Source: Strix aluco (lineage: Eukaryota > Chordata > Aves > Strigiformes > Strigidae). Taken from it: a stretch of 64,000 bases of DNA. Shown piece by piece: positions 55,320 through 64,000 of this stretch. The stretch's first letter is position 1. Each line of letters opens with the position of its first letter. The position numbers and the translations under genes were made by a program. The notes under the pieces are model-generated. The model did no database searches. It was not told where the DNA came from and saw only the letters and a program-made list of their open reading frames with translations. Where the stretch lies: contig NC_133971.1 of assembly GCF_031877795.1 (NCBI RefSeq), positions 92,146,154 through 92,210,153 of the forward strand, read 5' to 3'.

Positions 55320-58300
55320 GTAACGGCCGGGCTGGGCCGCGGCTCTCACGGTGCGGGGTTTCCGGGAGCGAGGGGGGCACACGCCGTGGCCCTATCCTAG
55401 GGCTGCCTTAGGCCGGGCCCAGCTGCCCCGCGCCTGCCCCCTCGCTGCCGGCCCGGCCTAGTGGGGGGGTGGTGGTGCCGGGCGCGGCGGCTGCCGTACC
55501 CCCCCGCCCCGGGGTAGGCAAGGTACCGGCGCTTTATCGGAGCCCTCGTCGCGTTCTCCCGAGAGGGTCTTCCTCAGTCCTTCCGCACGAGGCATCCGGA
55601 TGGTTGCGCTGAAGGTTTTGCGGAGGCCTGGCCGTTGTCGCTCCGCCCGTCTGGCGGTCTGGTGTGCGCGGTTTAACTCTAGAAAGGAGCCCGTGTCGCT
55701 TTCTTGCTCCTTTAAGGGTTGGGGGACAGGCGAGACGTGGTTGCTGGGTGGATTTTGCACCAGCAAAGTCTGTGTTTGTCCACTACTACCTACTAGATAA
55801 CAGTCTGAGCTCACAGACCTTTTAAGTATAACCTCCCTGGTGGTTTAAGATGCTGGATTATGAAGATCTTTTGCCTTTCAAATCTTTGTCACTGGAGAGA
55901 GTGGCATACCTCAGGGATCGGTGTTGGGTCCAGCACTGTTTAATAATGTCTTTGTTGGTGACATGGACAGTGGGATCGAGGCCCTCTCAGCAAGTTCACT
56001 GATGACACCAAGCTGTGTGGTGCTGTCAACACGCTGGAGGGAAGGGATGTGCCATCCAGAGGGACCTGGACAGGCTGGAGAGGGGGCACGTGCAAACCTC
56101 ATGGAGTTCAACAAGGCCAAGTGCAAAGTCCTGCCCATGGGTCGGGGCGATCCCAAGCACAAATCCAGGCTGGGCGAGGGGTGGCTGGAGAGCAGCCCCA
56201 AGGAGAAGGACTTGGGGGGGTTGGTGGATGGAAAATTGACTGTGAGCCAGCAGCAGCAGCCCAGAAAGCCACCCGTGTGCTGGGCTGCATCCAGAGCAGT
56301 GTGGGCAGCAGGGTGAGGGGGTGGATTCTGCCCCTCTGCTCCGCTCTGGTGAGACCCCCATGCAGTGGTGGGTCCAGCTCTGGGGGCACCAACAGCAGAA
56401 GGACACGGACCTGCTCAAGCGGGACCAGAGGAGGCCACAAAGATGCTTGGGGGGCTGGAGCAGCTCCCCTGTGAGGACAGGCTGAGAGAGTTGGGGGGGT
56501 TCAGCTGGAGAAGAGAAGGCTCCGGGGAGACCTTAGAGCGGCCTCCCAGGACTGAAAGGGGGGAGGGACTCTTGATCAGGGGGATAGGGATAGGATGAGG
56601 GGGAATGGTTTTAAACTGACAGAGGGCAGATTTAGATGAGACCTAAGGAAGAAATTCTTCCCTGTGAGGGTGGTGAGGCCCTGGCACAGGTTGCCCAGAG
56701 AAGCTGTGGCTGCCCCCTCCCTGGAAGGGTTCAAGGCCAGGTTGGACGGGGCTTTGGGCAACCTGGGCTAGTGGAAGGGGTCCCTGCCTGTGGTAGGGGG
56801 GATTGGGACTGGATGATCTTTAAAGCTCCTTCCAGCCCAAACCATTCTATGGTGTGATTCTGTGTAATTCATCCTTCGTTCACAATCTTGGCTTTCTTGC
56901 AGTATTAGAGTTTTCATTTACATATAATCAGTACTGTTTGCTTCTAAGGGCTTGATGGTTTTCTCCCCAGAATAGTTCAGGGTGATGTTTACTGTGTACA
57001 GTGTATGTAGCTGAGATGCTGGTATGCTGGTTGCATAAAGGACATACTAGAAAGAAATGTCTTTTTAAGTTATAAGGCTGGGTCCTTTTCCATCAGGTTG
57101 CTTAGATAGCTTTGGAGAAGAATTTGTTACCTCAGTGTTGAACTTTCATGTGTTCAAGTATCAGTCATAAGCTAGTCTTTCTATACCACCTGAGAGCACT
57201 GCATTGATCTCTCCCATTTCTTACCTTTTCAGTGGTAAAAACTGCTCTGCAGGGCTCATGCCTGCCTACTGTAGTAACCCTTTCTGCCCCGCTAGCCTGT
57301 AGGGAGAGGTCCCACTGATCATGGGTTGGGCAGTTTTATCCTACACTGCTTTAATGCAGTTTTTACCAGCTGCCTATTTAATATCTCTTGGATCATTAGT
57401 GTGTCTGTAGTAAACAACAGGTCACGTGAATAAAAAGATAAAATTCTGTCACCTGGAGATAAGCAGGTGTCCAGAGGAATGAGGGAGATTAAAAGGGTAA
57501 TGGTTTTCTAAACTATAGAGGATATTTGAAGAAGGGACAAAAGAAGTTGTCACCCCTTTTTCCACCCATGCTTCGACTGATGTAGTAGGAGTTATTCTTT
57601 AGGAACGCAGAGCTTGCAGCACTTTACATTTCTCACGTCTGTCAGCTATTTTCTGTTGTTTCACTTGACCATTTACTCTTTTTTTTCCCTTCTCTGGCAG
57701 GTTACTGCATGGCTAAAGAAAATATATGGGGATGAGCCTGTTCCACAGTATGAAGTGAATACACAGACAGTTGATATCTTGTATGAGCTCGCAGAATGCA
57801 ATGAAGCCAGAGACAGGGATGTGTCTTTGCTGATAGAAGACATGAAGGAGAAGGCAGCAGAATATGATGCAGAAGGTGAGTTTGAAGCTCCAGTTCTCAG
57901 TTCCATCAAAGTTAGTTTTTCTTAGTGACCCTGAAGATTGTCTTTGTTAAAATCTTATGAGCAAATATATATATATGTGTGTACATAAAGTAGTTGGAAT
58001 GAACTAAGCTTTTGTTCTGGTATAGCTTTTACTACGATGCATCCCGTGCTTGCCTTTCAGCAAAATTTATGGTGACATAAGGTTGGTAAAGAGCAATTTT
58101 TTAAGCCATCTTGAGCAGGCTGTAAATATGAACAAGTACATTAATTGTTAAAACCTCCTAGCCTGCTGGGCTGAGTAGCACAGCATTGAAATATTGGCTG
58201 GATAGAGAGGGAAGCAACCCTACAGCTGATTTAAAAGTCTGAGCTGATGCTAATCCACTGTTAAGGAAAGCGCTTGAGGAATCTGAAACAACAGTGAGGT

Positions 58301-61300
58301 GATTAAATTAGGCTCGAGCTGTCTAGAGTCAGTGTTTGATAATGTATTTTTTTTGGAGCACGTGAGTGGTTCAGGGGACCATAATACATTTTTAGCACAT
58401 GTGTTGAGAGAGTCCCATCTAAGCATTAAAAGTACAGTAATAAAAAAAAAAATTACTATTTGGGGTTCTATTTGTTTTCCAGCTAACTATCTACAGGGTG
58501 TTCTCTTAGAAACCCTGGATATTTCCCCAACCAGTCTGTTCACCGAAGGCACCGACTACCTCAATATCCTGGTAGAGAGCGCAATGATACTTGACACAAA
58601 GGACACTTCTCTTGCCAGGTAATTCTTCCCACTGTGCATCAGGGGCGATGGTCTGTGCTGTTTCCCTCTGGTTTTTCAATTCAGTGGTTTCAGACTTGAC
58701 TTTCACACCAGCAATCTTACTAGTCCACCTTCTTTTGCACCCCTTGGGCAGTTCTGGAGGACACAGGAACTGAGCAGAAAGCTCTAACTCTTGATTATCC
58801 CAGCAAAGGAAGCCTCTGAAGCCTGAGGAGTGCCTCGACCAGAGTTAATTGCCTCTTTTTTTTGCCCATGCTTTTGTGGTCAGCAGCTGCAGCATGCTGC
58901 CTCTCAGACTGTTGTGCCAGGCAGCACAAGCTAGAGCAAGTTTCATACTGCTTAGGCAAGAACTGGGGAACTGTAACTGGTCTTTCAGTCTCAGCTCCTC
59001 ATTCTTCCCGCTCTTCTCTGACCTCAGTTAACGTAAGATTTTCTCAGCCACAGAGAAATGGCAGCTGTTAGTCTGGTCTTCCTGGGCCCCTCTCCCTAGC
59101 CTGGCTTTGACCCATAACACAGCACATTCATGTTGAGCACTGGCAGGAAGGGCGGGCCAAAATCTGTCTTGGAATCCAATTTTTGTGCAGTGCTCAGGAG
59201 CTTGGCTCTTACGGCTCTTCCCCTGAGCTGGAGGGTCAAGCAGCTTTGAACCATTTGGGAGGAGGAATTGTGGTCGAAACCTTCTGGCAGCCAACCACCA
59301 CACAGCCACTCACTTACCCACCCCCAGGGGATGGGGGAGAGAGTTGGAGGGGTAAGGAGACTTGTAAGTTGACATAAAAACAATTTAACAATTGAAATAA
59401 TAATGATGATAGTAATAACAAAAATAACGGAAAATACAAACGAGTAATGCACAGTGTGATTGCTCATCACCTGCTGACCGATGCCCAGCCCATTCCCAGC
59501 TAGTGATCCCAGAGAAGAGAGAATCCTGAAACCACAATCCTGGAAGCGAGAGTGAGCTTCCCAATCAACTCTTATCTATATACTGAGCATGATGCTATAT
59601 GATATGGAATATTCCTTCGGACAGTTTGAGTCCGTTGTTTTGGCTGTGCTCCCTCCCAGTTTCTTGTGTACCTGCACACTAGCAGGATGTGAGAAGTTGA
59701 AAAGTGCTTGATCTGTCAGCAACAACTGAAAACATCAGTACATTATCAGTATTCTTCTCACATCAAATCCCATACTGAATCCAAACCACAGCACTATTCC
59801 AGCTACTAAGAAGGATTAAAAAAATTAGCTCTATCCCAACCAAAACCGGGCCGGGAAGAGACTAAAATACTGCTGGGCATGTCTCAGGGATGTGTGTTTT
59901 CAGGGACTGAATACAGTTTCTCTCAAAGGCAGTGTGGCAAGTCAGGAGGGGAGCATCTGATCATACCAAACCCAGTGGTTATATTCACTGGAGTGCCAGG
60001 TCTTGTTCACTTCCTCCTACTTGAATTGCTGGGCTGTTTCCCCTTCTGGATGAAATCATTGTTGGTTAAGGGAAGCAAATATCCTTAGTGACTTATTTTA
60101 CTTTTCTCCTTTAAAATAGCTGGCGGTTATCTGATGTTTCATAATATAAGAATAAAAAAAAAGTAATTTGTAGAAAGTGTGGAGAAAATAATAATAATTC
60201 TGAGTTTCAGAAGAGCTGACTCCTGAACATTCCCACTGAATCTCTTTTCACCAGCTTCTTCTGTGCCATCAATGATATGACTTCAGAGCTGTATGCAACA
60301 GAATCGGAAAACAGAGAAATGGAACGGGAATTGAGCAGCCTCAGGAGAAAACTAACTAGAGCGCTGATGCTGGAGAAGCAGTTAAAGGAGTGAGTAATGG
60401 ATGAGAAAAAGGAAAGATGTAAGCAATGCTGCTGATCTGTGAAATGTGGAAGACTGGTTGTGATAACTAACAAGCATAACTGAATTTTCAGGGTTTTCTC
60501 TAATCCACGTATTTGGAAGCATGTGTCAAAAGCCATGTGCTATGGACACATTCAGTAATCAAAAGAGATTTGGGGTACCATCAAATCCATTATTTTAAAC
60601 CAAAAATGGTCTACAGGCAGTTTTCAGATGTGGGCTGGCATCTTCCACTAGTTGCCTTCATCTGAGGTTGAAGGCAAATCTGATTTTCTTACCACATTTA
60701 GTGTGGGCTCTGCAGTCAGAGTGAAGGAGCCAGGCAAAACAAAAACTGTTCCCAGGTAAGAATTTCCTTTAATCAGTGTGTGAGAGACTTAAAAAAAATA
60801 AAAAAAATTAAAAAAAAAAAAGGGAAAAAAGGAAAAATTCTTATCAAGTCTATTCCCTAGAGGATGTAATCTGAAGTGCTTTGCCAAGCATAGCAGGATC
60901 AACCACTGCCTTGAGTGGGAATTGGCCTAGATGATCTCCACAGCCCTCTTCCAGTCTCATTATTTTCTTGTTTTTGTCTTTTAAAGTAGTAATTTTGGTG
61001 CTGTTTATAGCAGAAGTACCAGACCTGTGTACTTTGTGCCGGTTTGCCATGGGCCCCCTCTGTGATCTTAAGTTTAGCTTGCATAGCAAGTCTCTAACTG
61101 AATTAGAAAATCATGCAGAGAGCTCTGCTTTTATGCAGATAGCCTTCCCCTTGGCCTTTTTTCCCTAGCCTTTAGAACTCTGGATGTAACAGCTCCAGAC
61201 ATTTCCACTGGGTAATCTCACAAAGAAATGCAAGTTTTTCTTCATTCTCTCCCTTCTCATGTTGGTTGTATTACAGAGCTTGAGCATAGATAATTAAGCA

Positions 61301-62346
61301 GTATTTGTATAGTGATATCTCTTTGAATGTAAAAGTTTGTTTCTTTTTGTGTTTTTTTTTTTAAAGGGATCTTAAAAAAGTAAAGGAACTTCTGGAAGTA
61401 GAAACGGCCAAAGCTGACAGTCAATTGCAGAATTTGGAGTTCCTGAAAAAGAAATCTGAGGATTTAAAATCGGAGATCAAGGATGCTGAGGTAGATGGAA
61501 CGGATTTTCTAACAAGACATTGTGATGGGATGGCTCAGTCATGGTTGGTTGGGCCCAAAAGTCTAGTTACAGAGACATCCCAGGAGCTTCCTAAACTCCA
61601 GGACTGGAGGTCCTGGACTAACAGGGCAACATGTTACTACACTTCAGTTGTTCTGCTGTATTCATGCTCTCTCCCCAGGACATCCCATGATCAATGCAAG
61701 GGCACTTTCTCTTCTTTCACTGAGAACTGTTTTAGCTTGGACTGTCTTGTGCTTATTGCGAGGTGCTGTCACATAAGAGTATACAGATAGCTACCAGTAG
61801 AGCAGCTGATTCACTGAGGTAAATTGTGTCACAATTCTGAATATAGCCATTTTTTGAAATTAATGAATGATTAAACACAGAAGGCAGAAGTTGTTCTGTC
61901 TTCTCTTTCACCTTTTCTACCTGATGAATGACGTGTGAATGCTTTGTTTCACACTTGGATGCTGTCCAATACCTTGACAAATATCAGATGGAAAACCTTG
62001 TATTAAGAGTTGATAACATTTTACTGAGAAGCCTCTTCCCAGGCTTGTCATGTGCTCTTCTCCCAGTAGTTTTCTGGAGAGACTTGTTATTCTTGATACA
62101 GATTTTAGTAGCAGCTGATTTCATATACCAGCTATACCTGTGGTTCAAATCACCTTTCTGTTGTTGACAAACTGCGTTCTTGTTTGTCTGTTTAGATCGA
62201 AACCTAGGGAAATGGTAAAATCTTTCTCCTTCCTGCTATATTTTGTGGTCAGTTATGAATGAACCCTTTTCTGTTTGCAGGAGAAGCTTGCTGCCACGGG
62301 GTTGGACCAAACACTGACACACGGGTCACTCATGAAGCTGTCTAAG
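55080..62346 (+). CDS. HAUS1: HAUS1, HAUS augmin-like complex subunit 1 (first six coding exons)
   Basis: Coiled-coil subunit of the eight-protein augmin complex, which recruits gamma-tubulin to spindle microtubules for branched nucleation. Six plus-strand exons (55080-55319, 57701-57875, 58483-58618, 60255-60389, 61367-61490, 62281-62346) join in phase to 876 bases, 292 codons. Exons 2-6 align along human HAUS1 (VTAWLKKIYGDEPVPQYEVN against VAAWLKKIFGDHPIPQYEVN). The remaining roughly 60 C-terminal residues must lie beyond the right edge. The first exon is unusual: 80 codons of Glu/Gln-rich repeats where human has about a dozen. It is the only in-frame ATG of that exon. Divergent from ATP5F1A. 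Confidence 0.94.
55100..55260 (+). repeat. Coding micro/minisatellite in HAUS1 exon 1
   Basis: Six-base GGTGGA-type and GGGACA repeats (55084-55136), then four 15-base units GGATGGGAAGAAGAG (about 55180-55240) ending in a GAA run and a short CAA run. All periods are multiples of three. Confidence 0.9.
55891..56866 (+). mobile_element. CR1 LINE fragment in HAUS1 intron 1, sense
   Basis: About 975 bases beginning inside the reverse transcriptase (CAGGGATCGGTGTTGGGTCC; the FADD box appears as FTDD at about 56000) through the ORF2 tail and 3' region, ending TTCTATGGTGTGATTCTGTG. Several frameshifts and stops show it is dead. Subfamily as at 43103-43650. Confidence 0.93.
57701..57875 (+). CDS. 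HAUS1: HAUS1 coding exon 2
   Basis: VTAWLKKIYGDEPVPQYEVN, then TQTVDILYELAECNEARDRD and VSLLIEDMKEKAAEYDAE. Strong human match. Acceptor TCTGGCAG|GTTACT, donor GAAG|GTGAGT, phase 1. Confidence 0.96.
58483..58618 (+). CDS. HAUS1: HAUS1 coding exon 3
   Basis: ANYLQGVLLETLDISPTSLF then TEGTDYLNILVESAMILDTK and DTSLA. Acceptor GTTTTCCAG|CTAAC, donor GCCAG|GTAATT, phase 2. Confidence 0.95.
59270..59852 (-). mobile_element. Solo LTR of an endogenous retrovirus, antisense in HAUS1 intron 3
   Basis: On the minus strand it starts near CGGTTTTGGTTGGGATAGAG, carries TGCTCAGTATATAGATAA (TATA region, near 59570-59590) and ends GTTTCGACCACA, the layout of a widespread avian LTR family. I recognise the family from memory of bird genomes but cannot name the subfamily. 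No gag, pol or env sequence flanks it, so it is a solo LTR. Its TATA region is degraded. Confidence 0.75.
60255..60389 (+). CDS. HAUS1: HAUS1 coding exon 4
   Basis: SFFCAINDMTSELYATESEN then REMERELSSLRRKLTRALML and EKQLK; human SFIPAVNDLTSDLFRTKS. Coiled coil. Acceptor TTTCACCAG|CTTC, donor AAGGA|GTGAGT, phase 2. Confidence 0.95.
60789..60826. repeat. A-rich low-complexity tract in HAUS1 intron 4
   Basis: A nearly pure run of A interrupted by T and a few G. It could be an assembly-sensitive spot. Confidence 0.8.
60895..60957 (+). mobile_element. Degenerate CR1-like 3' end in HAUS1 intron 4
   Basis: GGGAATTGGCCTAGATGATC and CTCCACAGCCCTCTTCCAGT resemble the tail of an old CR1 subfamily, with no intact terminal repeat. 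Low certainty. Confidence 0.45.
61367..61490 (+). CDS. HAUS1: HAUS1 coding exon 5
   Basis: DLKKVKELLEVETAKADSQL then QNLEFLKKKSEDLKSEIKDA, coiled coil. Acceptor TTTTAAAG|GGAT, donor GCTGAG|GTAGAT, phase 0. Confidence 0.94.
62281..62346 (+). CDS. HAUS1: HAUS1 coding exon 6 (last in window)
   Basis: EKLAATGLDQTLTHGSLMKL then SK, aligning to human EQLSARGMDASLSHQSLVAL then SE. Acceptor TGTTTGCAG|GAGAAG, donor TCTAAG|GTGGGT, phase 0. Confidence 0.92.
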
Positions 62347-64000
62347 GTGGGTCTTTTGGTACAAGAGGGATGTTTCTACAGTGGTACAGACCAGGCTTGT
62401 TTATGGGGTGGTTTCAGGAGATGTAGTTTGCTATCTGGTTACCTGGGCAAATACTAATGGTAAAGAGAAGCACAAACAAAAATTCTGTAGATGGATACCT
62501 CTAAACTGGAGTGTGTTGGATGGATTTGTCTCTCCCAGAAACTGAGAAGCACCTGCAGGTGCTGAAGTCGTACCTTTTCCTCAGGGTTAGGTATGGGCTT
62601 GTTTTGGACTTGGGAAGAAGCTTTCCTTCTGGACTGGTTAGGGGAACAGTTGGAATCCTTTTTTTGGTTGCCTTTTGTTTTTTCCCCTCTCTTCTCCTTC
62701 TGCATCTGTAATTGGGAATATAGCCTACTAGAGAATTTCTAGGGAGTAAATTCCCTGCCACTGAAAGAAAATTGGCAGCCCGTCATCTGCCTCCTCTCTT
62801 TGTGATCCGTGTTACAAGCACAGTGGATATTCTGTGGACTATATGCTGTTCCGTGGCTACCTGTGTATTGCAATTACTTGATGGAATAACCCAGGTGATT
62901 CTTTCTAATTTGTGTGAAATAAACCTGCTTTCAGACACTTCAGAGCAAGGGGAGGAGGTCAAGTGAAACCCAAATGCTGAACCGTGGTGTGCTTTTTTTT
63001 CTTGTGTCTTTAAATACAACATTTTTCAGCTGCATCGTAAGCCCAGTGGGATAATTTGTTAAAGGAAGAAGCACATTCCTTGAGTTACTAACTATAGATT
63101 TTCCACCTTCGTGCTGAAGCATTTCTATACATGTAACATGTATTTGTGTGGTTCTGTCTGCACTCAGCATGCTTTAATATCATTTGTTATTACTATAATG
63201 AGAACTTAATCTTTCTCCTCATTACTTTTGCTAGCTTTTTCTGCATGTTAGTTAAGAACTGTGAAAATAGGGTTCCTGATTCTTACGTTGTCGTTCTCAT
63301 GAACCAGCACTGGGTGGCAATGTTTACATGGCACAGTGTTTCAGAAGAGTACTAACCAAAAATAATTTCTGTTGGAATTTTACAGACAGAAGTCATAAGC
63401 AATTTTCTAGACTTGTCATCTTCTAGAACCTGAGCATAAGGGCAGGTTTGACTCCCTGACACTTCTGTATCTGCTTTGCCAAGAGCTCAGTGAATTGGGC
63501 AGCACAAATTACTTTGGAGTGCATTTTTTTTACTCCAAAACAGTTGAGGACTGTGGAAGGTGCTCAGTTTTCAGCCCCAAAGAGAAATTATTTCCCCAGG
63601 TAAACAGAGCAAAGCCGTGCTAAGTGTAAGGGGAGACTTTCTGCTGCTGCCTGTGCAAAACTGTTTTCATACAGAAGCCATAGGCATGAGAATGTGTCCC
63701 CTTCCTTGGGGCTCAGTTCTCTCTCTGGCCTACAGTGAGTTTGATAGTGACAGTCCTTTGTCTGGTGGAGTCTCATTTGAAATCCCCTCTCAGGGAGGTG
63801 AGATCAGGTGGTTATACTGTACAAAAAGGTATCTATAATGAAACTGTATGAAAAGGTGTATTTCCTTCAGATCGAAGGAAAATTAATTGATACCTCTGTA
63901 TAAAATTTGAACTGGGTGTGACTGACTGATAACTGAATGAATAGCAGATCTTTAGTTTTCCATGGGTTTTAAGAAAGATCGTGAAAGCTGTCACCAATAT
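62347..64000. other. HAUS1 intron 6 (partial)
   Basis: Searched for a phase-0 exon coding the human LKQQTIPLKKKLESYLDL-like segment. No candidate had both an acceptor and an open frame. The stretch holds T- and A-rich unique sequence. Confidence 0.6.

Noticed and set aside
54981-55382. Minus-strand open frames of about 130 codons rich in Phe, Leu and Pro
   Set aside because: Reverse shadow of the HAUS1 exon 1 repeat array.
62535-62590. Possible HAUS1 exon 7 after CTCTCCCAG with an LKSYLFL-like peptide
   Set aside because: In the required phase 0 it reaches TGA after eight codons. The similarity to the human LESYLDL segment is in another frame and is weak.

Overview
The window is vertebrate nuclear DNA, almost certainly avian. 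Coding exons are short, bounded by GT-AG sites and separated by kilobase introns. Dispersed repeats are dominated by chicken-repeat-1 (CR1) LINE 3' ends with the characteristic terminal ATTCTATGATTCT-type repeats, and one solo LTR is of a type common in bird genomes. No bacterial-style operon, CRISPR array, tRNA or rRNA was seen.

Four protein-coding genes were rebuilt exon by exon. From left to right: (1) EPG5, minus strand, its first 11 coding exons (2281-17044), with the gene continuing past the left edge; (2) PSTPIP2, minus strand, complete in 14 coding exons (21730-42399), 334 codons; (3) ATP5F1A (ATP synthase F1 alpha), minus strand, complete in 12 coding exons (45689-53093), 553 codons; (4) HAUS1, plus strand, first six coding exons (55080-62346), with the gene continuing past the right edge. 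Within each gene the exon phases join without a break. The order EPG5-PSTPIP2-ATP5F1A-HAUS1 is the same as on human chromosome 18q. In birds this block is on the sex chromosomes and ATP5F1A is a known Z/W gametologue, so with all four genes open this copy is inferred to be Z-linked.

The genes are unrelated in function: autophagosome-lysosome tethering, membrane-bending F-BAR adaptor, mitochondrial ATP synthesis and mitotic spindle microtubule nucleation. They do not form a working unit. ATP5F1A and HAUS1 are divergent, about 2 kb apart, with a GC-rich promoter region carrying a GABP/ETS site and YY1-like motifs on the ATP5F1A side.

Between and inside the genes: a 63-bp minisatellite directly upstream of the EPG5 CpG island, eleven clear CR1 fragments and one doubtful one, a solo LTR antisense in HAUS1 intron 3, and a weaker LTR-like segment in PSTPIP2 intron 1. 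I found no previously undescribed biological system. The points most worth checking are an 80-residue repetitive acidic first exon of HAUS1, loss of the last C-terminal tyrosine of PSTPIP2, a sense CR1 about 45 bases after the PSTPIP2 stop, and the minisatellite beside the EPG5 promoter.
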